Origin: JANJTY01 sp038257155
GTDB lineage: Bacteria > Pseudomonadota > Gammaproteobacteria > Xanthomonadales > Xanthomonadaceae
DNA: 40,466 nt
Direction of reading: 5' to 3'
Assembly: GCA_038257155.1 (NCBI GenBank)
Contig: JBBSJP010000044.1
Location: 1-40,466 of the forward strand
How positions within the stretch are numbered: the stretch's first letter is position 1; every line of letters starts with the position of its first letter. Positions 11,101 to 18,022 of the stretch are shown piece after piece. The notes below the pieces were generated by a model. It ran no database searches. It was not told the origin of the DNA and was given only the letters and a program-made list of their open reading frames with translations. Made by a program: the position numbers and the translations under genes.

Positions 11101-14078
11101 AGTGCCATTGCGCCAGGCCGATTGAAGCCGCTGAGATAGGGCTCGACCTGACCGCTCGCCAGCACGCGGGAAAGCGTGTTGTCGCGTCGATTGGAAACGA
11201 TGGCGACACCATCGGGTCGCAGCACCACGCTGGAAGGCTCGGCCAGGCCATTGGCCCACAGCACGGTCTCGCTGTCGTCCGGTGCACGGCGCACCAGTCG
11301 ATAGTCCAGGCCGGCCGCGGCGCTGAACTCGCCCGCCATCAACAGGCTGCCATCGTCTTCCAGCGCGATGCCGCGGATGCGCTGCAGCGCGGTGCTGGTG
11401 TATTGGGTGCGCACGCCGCTGGTCTCGATTCGCCAGAGTCGTGCGGCATTCCATTCCGACACCCAGAGGGTGCCATCCGGGGCGCGCGCCACGTCACCGG
11501 CCGCATTGACCGGAATGGTCGCCACGACTTCGATCGCACCACCAGGCGCGACCCGCAGGATCTGCCCGCTACCACTATTGGCGACATAGACATTGCCCTC
11601 GGCGTCGGCAACCGCGCCACGTGGTGAACGCAGCGGCGCCCCGATGTGCTGACGAACCAGTTCCACGCGTGGTTCGGTCGAGGTCTGGGTGTCGGCTGCT
11701 TCCAGCGTCACGGTGAGCTGATAGTCGCCAGCGGGGATCGGACGATTGCCGGTATTGGTCAACTCGGCGGTGAACTGGACCGGCGTTGCGGTACCGGCGT
11801 GCAGCAGGGGTGGATCGACCACCAGGCCGCCTGCCAGGCGCGCCTCGGCCCGTACCGTGAAGCTGGTCGTGCCCTGTGCCACCAGGCGACCACTGCTGTC
11901 GTAGCCACGCACGTGCACGGTGTAGGTGCCGGCGGGCTGGCGCAGCAGGATGCGTTCCATCTCCACTTCAATCAGGGCCTGGGCCGGCACCGTGATCGGC
12001 AGGTTCGGCGGGTTTTGCCCGAATCCGAAGGCATTGGCGCGCAATTCGAACGAAACTTGCCCCTCGGCGTCGAGCACCAGTGCATCGACGATCAGCTCGC
12101 GATCGGTGTCGCCTGGATTGTGGATCTCCACTTCCAGTTCGAACTCTTCATACGGTCCGAACTCGGGCAGATTGGTGCGCACTTCGCGGAAGTACAGCGC
12201 CTCTCCCTGCGGCTGGGTGGCCAGCTGCACGTCGAATCGGTGGGTGCCATGCTGCGAGACCTGCAGGTCAAAACTTGCGAGGGAATAGCCTTCGGCTTCC
12301 ACCAGCAGACGGAACGAGGTGTTGGCAATGCCTTCGATGCGGTAGCCACCATCTGCCCCGGAAATGGCGCTGAGCGCCGTACCCGCAACCGTGACCATGG
12401 CCTCAGCCACAGGCTCGCCGGTTTCGATATCGAACACGTTGCCAATCAGCACGCTGCTGGTGGGCACGCGCTGCAGTCGCAGGTCACCCGCATCGTTGAC
12501 GCCGGACGACAGCGAACCACTCAGCTGCACACCGGCGTAGGCATTGGCGGCAACCTGGGCCTGGAAAGCGCCAACCGGAAGCTGGGTTAGATTGAAGCGA
12601 CCATCCGCGCCGCTCAGCGTCGTGCGGCTGCCGGAGGAAATGGTGGCGCCAGCGATGGGCGCATTGGTCTGGTCATCGAGCAGGCGACCCTTGAGGCTGG
12701 CGTCGCTCGGCGGCGTGGCATTGGTCGCGTACAGGGTCGGCGAGAAAACGTGTTCGGTACCCGCCACCAGGGTGGTGTCGATGGCCAGCGCCCGGTAGCC
12801 GGAACGGGTCATGCTGATCGTGGCCGGACCAGGATTGAGCCCAACCAGGCGGTAATAGCCGGCGCTGTTGGTGGTGGCATTGGCAGTTCCGACACCGACC
12901 AGCACATCGGCCAGCGGCGTGCCAGCGGTATTGCGTACCGTGCCCGAAAGGTTGGCGCTCAGCGGTGCCTGGTTCAGCAGCACATTGCCGAGCTGCAGGA
13001 GCTGCCCGGCAACCACCTGCAGGTCGATTTCGCGGGCTGCATAGCCGATGGCTTCGATGCGCAGGTGGTAGCTGCCCGCCGGCACGTCGTGCAGGCTGAA
13101 GTTGCCGTCGCTGGCACTGCTGGTCATCGATTCGGCGCGCTCGACCAGGTGCAGGCTGGCGCCGGAAACACCGATACCGGTACCGGCATCGATCAGGCGG
13201 CCCACGATCGACGCACCGCTCGGCGGTGGCGGCGCCTGCGACAAGGACCACAGCGCCCGCACGGCCAGCGCGGTGTCGAACGGATCGGCGTTCCAGTCAC
13301 CCGCAGCCCCTTGACTGGCCAGCAGCGCCGCGACGATGGGATCGAGAAGCTGGGCATCGTTGCTGTGGCCAGACAGCGCCAGCAGTGCCAGGGCATTTTC
13401 GCTGACCGAGTCGTAGGCGCCCTGCGCATTGCGCTGCGCGATCAGCCAGGTTGCGGCGCGCTGCGAGATAACACCAACATCGAAGCGTGTGCGCCAGGCA
13501 TTGCTCGCCGCCAGGATCAGGGCAGAAACCGCAACCCGCGCCTGCCCATGCACTCCATAACCACCATCTGCCGTGTAGTTGCCGGCCAGATGTGACAGGG
13601 CACGACCAGCGGCCTGCAAGTCAGCACCGGGAGAACGGGCCAGGGCCAGGAGACCCAGCCCGGTGTCAAGCGAGGTGCTCTGATAGCCACGCAACGGGGC
13701 GAAACCACCGTCGGTGTTTTGCGCGCCGTCGGCGCCAACAGGCCACTCGATGGTGACCTGCGCCGCGCGCAGCGCCAGATGCCGGCGCGCACGCAGATCA
13801 GTCTCCAGCGAGCCGTCGGCCTGTACCCTGCCCAACAGTGGCTGCGGCGCGGCGGCGAGCAGTGCCAGTGTATGCAGCGCCTCGGCGCGAGCCTGTTGCG
13901 GCAGGGCCACCGATCCGGCCTCGGACTGCAGACCTCCGTCGGCCTGCACCTGGGCGGAGAGCCAGGCCTGGCCTCGACCGATCGCATCTTCAACCTGCGC
14001 CGCAACGGGCGCCGATGCCAGCAACAGCAAGCCAAGCGCAAGCCACGCGCTGCAGCAACGCATTCCACGATTGAACAT
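5118..14078 (-). CDS. Giant exported toroid / CarboxypepD_reg / NHL-repeat / Ig-like protein (2986 aa)
   Basis: Residues 1-28 are a signal peptide ending A-P-V-A-A-Q. Residues about 30-285 contain helical repeats with QAWLSAQ, DGGYG and WLIAQRNAQGAY elements, like the alpha/alpha toroid of prenyltransferase/squalene-cyclase folds. Four carboxypeptidase-regulatory-like beta domains follow (about 288-625; for example SGADGRFNLTQLPVG), then Ig-like domains. From about 811 to 1773 many NHL/SMP-30-type repeats (DAEGNVYVANSGSGQILRV and variants) predict several beta-propellers. A further propeller lies at about 1890-2140. Ig/macroglobulin-like domains (S-T-D-R-A-E-Y, L-D-R-A-E-Y) occupy about 2249-2560, a DUF4350/class I amidotransferase-like segment (LLVLIGCQDRP) about 2589-2766, and a CARDB-like domain about 2796-2883. 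There is no membrane anchor and no catalytic site I can name. The start is the first ATG after a weak GGGG ribosome site; the ATG six codons in is possible. It probably acts as an extracellular or periplasmic binding scaffold working with the RHS protein. Confidence 0.9.
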   Translation of the reverse strand: MFNRGMRCCSAWLALGLLLLASAPVAAQVEDAIGRGQAWLSAQVQADGGLQSEAGSVALPQQARAEALHTLALLAAAPQPLLGRVQADGSLETDLRARRHLALRAAQVTIEWPVGADGAQNTDGGFAPLRGYQSTSLDTGLGLLALARSPGADLQAAGRALSHLAGNYTADGGYGVHGQARVAVSALILAASNAWRTRFDVGVISQRAATWLIAQRNAQGAYDSVSENALALLALSGHSNDAQLLDPIVAALLASQGAAGDWNADPFDTALAVRALWSLSQAPPPPSGASIVGRLIDAGTGIGVSGASLHLVERAESMTSSASDGNFSLHDVPAGSYHLRIEAIGYAAREIDLQVVAGQLLQLGNVLLNQAPLSANLSGTVRNTAGTPLADVLVGVGTANATTNSAGYYRLVGLNPGPATISMTRSGYRALAIDTTLVAGTEHVFSPTLYATNATPPSDASLKGRLLDDQTNAPIAGATISSGSRTTLSGADGRFNLTQLPVGAFQAQVAANAYAGVQLSGSLSSGVNDAGDLRLQRVPTSSVLIGNVFDIETGEPVAEAMVTVAGTALSAISGADGGYRIEGIANTSFRLLVEAEGYSLASFDLQVSQHGTHRFDVQLATQPQGEALYFREVRTNLPEFGPYEEFELEVEIHNPGDTDRELIVDALVLDAEGQVSFELRANAFGFGQNPPNLPITVPAQALIEVEMERILLRQPAGTYTVHVRGYDSSGRLVAQGTTSFTVRAEARLAGGLVVDPPLLHAGTATPVQFTAELTNTGNRPIPAGDYQLTVTLEAADTQTSTEPRVELVRQHIGAPLRSPRGAVADAEGNVYVANSGSGQILRVAPGGAIEVVATIPVNAAGDVARAPDGTLWVSEWNAARLWRIETSGVRTQYTSTALQRIRGIALEDDGSLLMAGEFSAAAGLDYRLVRRAPDDSETVLWANGLAEPSSVVLRPDGVAIVSNRRDNTLSRVLASGQVEPYLSGFNRPGAMALAADGSLFVSNTGDHSVIRVAPDGTREVYASGLSEPGELALAPNGDLFIVNRGQHSILRVTGAGQVEEFARGIANGPQGLRHDAEGGLLIANDDGSLRRLGSDGRLSELATGIASPRGLTIADDGAILVASYAAGSLRRVQDGAVSNFATGLSTPFGVVQIPGGDIHVSEYGQNRIARLNSQGELQDRLLTLVQSPQRLRVDAAGRLFSINAGFVTVREGGSTRRLVAARSYTDLTPDGNGGFIGVASRDVYRVDAEGNEVRIAASLPFTIYGVAMDGAGRILLLDYSGRRIQHLQEDGQLALVATHTDYPNELVNTTDGRVFARTTAGRLLRLEADDSLQVFASLSNFYQLSTSSDGAVVVHVYDSTNRYHARRLDAETGAATILQRTDPTIASTSVSGLAQLTDGRVVTAVASQHRLVDFAGGTVTDELAGFINPTDLIWDGSRVLFVDASYLYSWQPDGYPQRLGAFPATYLTLRNGEIIGARASTLLRWTGSSYQNINPISGGNTLTGVSASADGRLFVAFNGDSRVIELSNGNTIVNDYAGIVAPIGLAFDPDGALHVASTGPRTIVRLGAAGEPARLVARNLTNLRHLRFAADGSLWATRANVLSRIDRSSGVATDVATISGASFWGLDHRDGRLLLADSNLNQVRQWNGSQLGVLATGLHNVHGLRLDAQGNALMVNPNNGTLARYVDGALSVVASGLGTPATLAVANDARVLVAGNTGGAFLVDPDGSVRDARINNLVNNANLTGLAARAADFLLFDQASSTGTIYQLRIAQALPPPPIGTVVHQAVRSADPLLADEELLSIDFGQWTPLYGGDFRARVERDGVTGSANNFVHVGGFASGMLTTSRPQVPPGDQNVPLRLQLTGADFAAISRVETAGFRRVVGISFPKGIAADRAGNIYFTDASAIRQVAPSGASSVLVTGIAPQFGLVTDSQERLYLPNRASTGRYQLLRVSLDGAVEILLDLGTTAVNGIGVNSLDQILIGRSNALLRFDPADSTLTTVSSVGIGTPLGLAVDGRDNVYIQNTSHHVLQVTPDGATRTIFSRRDGVIDPVFEGDGYPTITADCADNFYITASQWARVGQNGEERVLSQVVPRTGQVVGLLDVSRVDSRVGDIDYLAFDRFNSRLMMWDHNTSAIYQIPVTCGAIGVDAHLFTRADQTLESFDQQPAASVLHADGRTEYVWSLRDVAADGVAINFDTLLTGLRLGERRAAIDSGFLNFRNSFAPQDIRVPLAIPRIEVENLIGLGLSTDRAEYGAHQDAQIVASLSNANPVDVAGELRIEVRDAAGEFVADVRLTDVLLPAGENLEVSGVFPIADSIAGGYVAHAVLVAEGRDAASAQAPFTVLADNEDAAVSARLQLDRAEYRSGERVGIASHVLSQTANVLLHDLLLSVRVFDLEGELRATYLHAIPQLLPGTTRSFDNAYDLLGAEAGTWRVTQELSDAYGRILDTREAGFLVLSDADTGDGLRGSITATPDSVTIDTPVLLDFSVENTGNADLTALPLRVLVLDLENESELWRWEGSVDLPRAASLELSEIWQTVGIEPGNYTAVLMADVGGTERVLARADIVLTTTGVMVEASQQIQREARLLVLIGCQDRPHTPPCYPARREFLSAYLTEMGIVHRIVGTATEFDLEFSSDRWNSYWISGEWQRLSHTLADRLVEAAFRGDGLIADGEHDSRNHLLDPVLGVRYRGKLAHADYQVAVSGSPLFDDGQFIGRGSAARYEVAGAVVHGRFSASPSDSALLTSGFGLGRSLTFGFDFVASLMQEPESEALRELLDAGVQHITPLLPEHFVAGAFVPLTTHVQNLGSAVELDVRLDVPSAARVESHAPNALAHSDQHVLWREQLEEAERRDFDAGLRLADVTGALEVETRIAVTGAVEPLHVLRTEIPVVALGDHAETTLQLIRSLSPNAPSEINARNQAASRYSAALATIERGNFASGLVDLLQARDSLLRITTVDIAAARLGIDETLRSAAFRWYQQTIED
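5122..5126 (-). promoter_or_regulatory. Ribosome binding site of the RHS gene inside the upstream coding end
   Basis: GAGGA lies in the last codons of the 2986-residue gene, 9 bases before the RHS ATG at 5112, and the TGA of the upstream gene falls between them. This supports the ATG chosen and translational coupling of the two genes. Confidence 0.5.
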
Positions 14079-14257
14079 ATGAACCCCGCGATCAGTGGCG
14101 AGACCGGCTGGCGCCGAATCCCATCAATTCCTTTGTTTCCCTGCCAAACCAGCCGCACGCGCCGTATGGGCACGTCGCTATCTGGTACTGCGCGTCGCGT
14201 GCGGCGACGCCTGTTGCGTTCCCTGCTGCCGCCCCCAAACCCTGGCAAGCGGCGCGC

Positions 14258-14285
14258 ACTATATCCGAAGTTTCCTGTCCGTCGA
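14258..14285 (-). promoter_or_regulatory. Candidate promoter for the giant-protein operon
   Basis: On the minus strand TCGACG (14285-14280) is followed after 16 bases by TATAGT (14263-14258), close to a sigma-70 pair. It would leave a leader of about 170 bases before the ATG at 14078. It lies in the 322-base spacer (14079-14400) between the divergent genes, where I see no coding sequence. Evidence is motif similarity only. Confidence 0.3.
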
Positions 14286-14369
14286 GCGGCATCAAGCGGC
14301 TCACAAGCAAGGTTGCATTTTTTGACAATTCGCAACGCGCAGGCTGAAGGATTGCCGCTCCGGAACCGC

Positions 14370-14375
14370 TACAAT
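14370..14375 (+). promoter_or_regulatory. Candidate -10 box of the multicopper oxidase gene
   Basis: GCTACAAT ends 25 bases before the ATG at 14401, giving a leader of about 20 bases. No good -35 lies at the right distance: the TTGACA at 14322-14327 is 42 bases upstream, too far to pair with it. Confidence 0.3.
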
Positions 14376-14400
14376 CCGCGCCCTTTGCGCTGGGCTTGCC

Positions 14401-16017
14401 ATGACCATCAATCGCCGCGAACTGCTTATGCTGGCTGGCAGCGCTGCGGCCGCCTGGCTGATGCCACGCTCCGTCGGGGCCCAGTCAGATCATGCGCATC
14501 ACCCTTTGCTCGAGCCACGCCGCTTTCCCACCCCGGTGCAGCGTATTGCGCCGCCACCGAAATTCGTGACTCCCTTGCGCCTGCCCGGCCATGAGGACCT
14601 CATGGCAAGCCTGCGCCTGGACGCGCCACTCGAGCTGTACTCGCGCGTCGTGCCAATTCCGCTGCTCGGCGGACCACACACCTTGATGTGGTGCTACGAA
14701 GGCGAGCACGCCGGGCGATTGGTGCGCAACCCGTTGCTGCGCGTCCGCCGGGGCCAGGAACTGGCCATACGACTGCGCAATGAGTTGCCCGAGAGCACCA
14801 CGATCCACTGGCACGGGCTGAATGTTGACGAGCGCAACGACGGCAGCGGCTTGCATCCGGTGCTGCCGGGCGCTTCAAACCTGTACCGATTTGCGGTCAA
14901 GGACGCCGCGTCGATGTACTGGTACCACCCGCACCCGCATTATCGAACCGGCCTGCACATCCACAGCGGCATGAGCGGGCTGCTGCTGGTCGAGGACGAA
15001 CGCGAGGACCAACTGCGTGCAAGCCTCGACCTGGAGTTCGGCGTCACCGAGATTCCCTTGCTGATCCAGGACAAGCAGATCAGCGAGAAGAACCAGTTCC
15101 AGTACGAGGTGGGAGACGACGACTGGATCGGCAACCGCGTGCTGGTGAACTGGACACCAGAACCCTATTTTCAGGCCGAGCGCCGTGCCTACCGCTTCCG
15201 CCTGCTGAATGCCTCGAATGCGCGCCCGTTCAATATCGCCTTCGTACTGGATGGCGTCGCGCTCGACTTCTGGCTGCTCGGCACCGACGCCGGATTGCTC
15301 GACAGGCCACAGCGTGTGAAGCAGTGCTTTCTTGCCCCCGCGCAGCGCCTGGACGTATTGATAGATTTCGCCCGCCTGCCTGCGGCAAGTCGCGTCCGCC
15401 TGACCAGCCTGGCCTTCGATCCGATGGAGAACGATGGGGCACCGCTGGTGGACCTGCATCTGGAACACCCTGGCGCGACCCCGCTGGGCGAGGCGCTCGA
15501 TCTCATGGCGATCGACCTGGAAGGCAAGGCGGCCCGCCCGATTCGCCCACCGTCACGTCTGGCATCGCTGCCAAAGGTGCGCAATGCGCCGGTGACACGC
15601 AGTTTTCGCGTGCATATCGAGGGCCGGCGCTGGTTGATTGACGGGCGCAACCATCACGACGACATGGACACGCCACGCTTCCGCGTGCGGCGCGGCGACT
15701 ACGAGGTCTGGGAAATCGCCAATGACACGGTCAGCATGCCGCACCCGATGCATATCCACGCCTTCCGCTTCCGGGTTCTGGAACGCATCGGCAGCCCGGC
15801 GCAGATCCGCGAACAGGCCGCCGGGCGCGCCGGACTGACGCCTCAGGACCGTGGCTGGACCGACACGGTACTGGTGTGGCCCGGCGAGCGCGTACGGATC
15901 GGCATCGACTTCAGCCAGCCTTTCACCGGCGATCAGACCTACATGTTCCATTGCCACAATCTGGAACATGAGGATCAGGGTCTGATGCTGAGTTTCGTGG
16001 TGGGCGACGAAGCCTGA
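14401..16017 (+). CDS. Tat-exported multicopper oxidase (538 aa)
   Basis: This is a three-domain multicopper oxidase of the CueO/CotA/bilirubin-oxidase type, which oxidises a substrate or metal ion at a type 1 copper and reduces oxygen at a trinuclear site. All four copper-binding signatures are visible: HWHGLN (about 135), WYHPHPHY (about 174), HPMHIHAF (about 448) and HCHNLEHEDQGLM (about 517). The last contains the Cys and axial Met of the type 1 site. The N-terminus has N-R-R-E-L-L-M-L, a twin-arginine signal, followed by a hydrophobic stretch ending V-G-A-Q, as expected for a cofactor-loaded periplasmic enzyme. The next gene begins 8 bases after the stop and is CDF-like, so a role in metal handling is plausible. 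The substrate cannot be told from sequence; there is no Met-rich insert like that of CueO. Confidence 0.93.
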   Translation: MTINRRELLMLAGSAAAAWLMPRSVGAQSDHAHHPLLEPRRFPTPVQRIAPPPKFVTPLRLPGHEDLMASLRLDAPLELYSRVVPIPLLGGPHTLMWCYEGEHAGRLVRNPLLRVRRGQELAIRLRNELPESTTIHWHGLNVDERNDGSGLHPVLPGASNLYRFAVKDAASMYWYHPHPHYRTGLHIHSGMSGLLLVEDEREDQLRASLDLEFGVTEIPLLIQDKQISEKNQFQYEVGDDDWIGNRVLVNWTPEPYFQAERRAYRFRLLNASNARPFNIAFVLDGVALDFWLLGTDAGLLDRPQRVKQCFLAPAQRLDVLIDFARLPAASRVRLTSLAFDPMENDGAPLVDLHLEHPGATPLGEALDLMAIDLEGKAARPIRPPSRLASLPKVRNAPVTRSFRVHIEGRRWLIDGRNHHDDMDTPRFRVRRGDYEVWEIANDTVSMPHPMHIHAFRFRVLERIGSPAQIREQAAGRAGLTPQDRGWTDTVLVWPGERVRIGIDFSQPFTGDQTYMFHCHNLEHEDQGLMLSFVVGDEA

Positions 16018-16025
16018 GCACGGAC

Positions 16026-17003
16026 ATGGAAGCCACTTGCTGCCACGCTCACAGTCGCATCGATGTCTGCCAGTCCGGCGAATGCCCGGTCAGTCGTCGT
16101 GCGACCCGAGTCGCGGCACCACACGCTGCACTGACGAGTCCAGGCTGGCCGGTGGCGTTCGCAACCGCGGGATTGTTCGAGGTGGGCGGCGCCCTGCTGC
16201 TCGAGAGTTGGGTGCTGCTGGCGGAAGGCATGCGGCAAAGTCTGCTCGGCATGGGCGCGATCGCCATGCATTTCGCAAAGCGCCTGTCCGCTCGGGGTCC
16301 CACTGAGCGCCTCAGTTTCGGCTTCGGACGCGCAAAGGTTCTGGTCAGGTTGCTGATGGCAGTCACCGGCGTGGGGCTATCGGTGGCCTTGCTCATCCTC
16401 TGCCTGTTGCACGATCCGACGAATCTCGAGCCTTCCGGTTTCGCACTGCCCGTGTTGGCGCTGTTTGCGCTGGCCATGGGCCTGCAGGCGCGAGAGCCTG
16501 CGCGGCCCGGTCACGCTGCAGGGCGCCTGCTGCCTGCATTTCTGTCGGGTCCGGCGATCGGCGCGTTGGCAGCCGCCGGTAGTCTTGCCTGGTGGGGCTC
16601 CGCCTGGTGGCCGGCGGATCGCATCGCGGCCGTGCTGGTACTGCTCGCGGTTGGCTATGGTTCGGCCAAGGCCATGTGGTCGCCGCTCTGCGAACTGATG
16701 AGTGCGTGTCCGCAGGAAGTCGACATGCTGCGTCTGGAGCGACGGGTACTGACGCTGCACGGCGTAACCTGCCTGCATGACCTTCACGTGTGGAGCATCT
16801 GCGGCGAACAACGCTGGCTTTCTGCGCATATAGGCATTGGCTGCAGCCGGCAATGGCCTGCACTTCAGCGCGAACTGCAGCACCTCCTGCGCCACGAGTT
16901 CGGGATTGGCCATGCCACCCTGCAACCCGAACCGCCCGAGTACCGGGCCCTGGCCACGACGCGTTCGCGCGCAGACATTCCGCTCGACGATCATTCGCAC
17001 TGA
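16026..17003 (+). CDS. Cation-diffusion-facilitator-like membrane protein lacking canonical metal ligands
   Basis: The 325-residue protein follows the CDF plan: about six hydrophobic segments (residues about 42-210), then a cytoplasmic C-terminal domain with TCLHDLHVWSICGEQRW and HLLRHEFGIGHATLQPE, typical of CDF dimer domains. In zinc-type CDF exporters TM2 and TM5 each carry an HxxxD (or DxxxD) metal pair. Here the TM2 region reads LLAEGMRQSLLG and the TM5 region reads PAFLSGPAIGALAA, so these ligands are absent. The N-terminus is short and rich in Cys and His (residues 1-20: C5, C6, H7, H9, C15, C20). It is probably cotranscribed with the oxidase 8 bases upstream. It may be a non-transporting or altered-specificity relative. 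Family confidence is good, transport activity is doubtful. Confidence 0.75.
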   Translation: MEATCCHAHSRIDVCQSGECPVSRRATRVAAPHAALTSPGWPVAFATAGLFEVGGALLLESWVLLAEGMRQSLLGMGAIAMHFAKRLSARGPTERLSFGFGRAKVLVRLLMAVTGVGLSVALLILCLLHDPTNLEPSGFALPVLALFALAMGLQAREPARPGHAAGRLLPAFLSGPAIGALAAAGSLAWWGSAWWPADRIAAVLVLLAVGYGSAKAMWSPLCELMSACPQEVDMLRLERRVLTLHGVTCLHDLHVWSICGEQRWLSAHIGIGCSRQWPALQRELQHLLRHEFGIGHATLQPEPPEYRALATTRSRADIPLDDHSH

Positions 17004-17039
17004 CGCGGCGCGCGCCCGAGCCGGACGCGCGGCGCGTTT
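17004..17039. terminator. GC-rich hairpin between convergent genes
   Basis: Two 11-base arms (17004-17014 and 17026-17036) pair with one mismatch around an 11-base loop, followed by TTT on the plus strand. It starts directly after the stop of the CDF-like gene and before the convergent gene end at 17078. The T tract is short, so termination may be weak. Confidence 0.5.
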
Positions 17040-17077
17040 CACGCAGTCATTTCATATGCCGGCGAGCCACACGTCGC

Positions 17078-17914
17078 TCACTTCAGCTCCTGCGAGGCCA
17101 CCCTCCAGACACCGGCTTCGCGCTGCATCATTACCCGGCCGGTGTACTTGCCGCCCAGGCGGCCCGGGCCCTCGATACGGATCATGGCGCGGTCGCCGTC
17201 TTCCCAGCCACCGAGCACGCTGACCTTGACCGGCTTGTGCAGCGCTTCTTCTTCCAGCGCGCGGGCCTTGTCGTGGTCGGTCTCGAGCCAGGAGAAGCGC
17301 CAGCCGCCGGACTCACCCAATGCGGACTTGATTGCCTCGATATCGCCCTTCGCCAGCGCCGCGATGTAGGCCGCGTAAGCCTTGCCTGGGTCGCCACCAC
17401 CCGCTGCCAGTGGCTTGCCGGGGTCCTTCAGGTCGACCAGCGGCAGGTCGAAGCTTATATCGGCCTCGTAGGTGTCATCGAAGAACTCGGTTGGCGGCAG
17501 CTTCCAGCTGCCCTTGATGCGGCCGCCCGCAATACTGATCTTTTCCTCGCCATTGCCGCTGGTGTTGAATCCACCCGGGCTGCTGAACAAGTGTTCGATG
17601 CGGATGCCATCCTCCGTCTCGTTCAGGCTGAGCTTCAGATAGACCTCGCCAAAGCCAAGATCAGCGGTAACCGCATCGAGCGGCGCCATTTCGCCCTGGC
17701 CGCGTGTCGCATCCAGCGCCTGCGCAGCCAACACCACCCCCAGCTTGCTTTGACCAGGATTGTCCGGATCAGGCCAGCGCACCGCCACGCCACTGTTGTA
17801 GTCGCCTCGCTCCTGCTTGAAGCGGAAGAATCCGCTCGCTTCCTGCGCACTGATCGACGGCACGAAGCTAAGGCTCAGCAGGCCCAGCAAACCAGCCACA
17901 AACACAGGTTTCAT
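17078..17914 (-). CDS. Exported protein of unknown function with NTF2-like C-terminal region (278 aa)
   Basis: Residues 1-23 are a signal peptide (hydrophobic L-L-G-L-L-S-L, cleavage after S-I-S-A). The middle region (about 25-150) is a predicted beta-rich domain that I do not recognise. Residues about 160-278 start with AYAAYIAALAKGDIEAIK and end in GRVMMQREAGVWRVASQELK, a pattern of NTF2-like/DUF4878-type domains, which form small cone-shaped binding pockets. GGGGAG lies just before the ATG and supports the start. It is 108 bases downstream of the DUF2333 gene on the same strand and converges with the CDF-like gene. No catalytic residues can be assigned. Confidence 0.8.
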   Translation of the reverse strand: MKPVFVAGLLGLLSLSFVPSISAQEASGFFRFKQERGDYNSGVAVRWPDPDNPGQSKLGVVLAAQALDATRGQGEMAPLDAVTADLGFGEVYLKLSLNETEDGIRIEHLFSSPGGFNTSGNGEEKISIAGGRIKGSWKLPPTEFFDDTYEADISFDLPLVDLKDPGKPLAAGGGDPGKAYAAYIAALAKGDIEAIKSALGESGGWRFSWLETDHDKARALEEEALHKPVKVSVLGGWEDGDRAMIRIEGPGRLGGKYTGRVMMQREAGVWRVASQELK

Positions 17915-18022
17915 CGTCGCTCTCCCCGACTGGCCCGTAGGGGTGCGGGCCTTCTCTCAGTAAAACGGGAAACTGGGCGGAAACGGGACAGTCCGGGCAC
18001 GCCAGTCTGGTCGTGCCTACGG

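Noticed and set aside
9708..11627. Long plus-strand open frame of 639 codons inside the giant minus-strand gene
   Set aside because: It lies antisense to a continuous NHL-repeat coding frame, has low-complexity Ala/Gly/Arg/Gln composition and no recognisable domain. The same holds for the other long antisense frames at 10-1584, 2614-3972, 5367-6626, 7104-8333 and 32317-34302.
14322..14375. TTGACA and TACAAT as one promoter for the multicopper oxidase
   Set aside because: The spacing is 42 bases, far from the usual 16-18.
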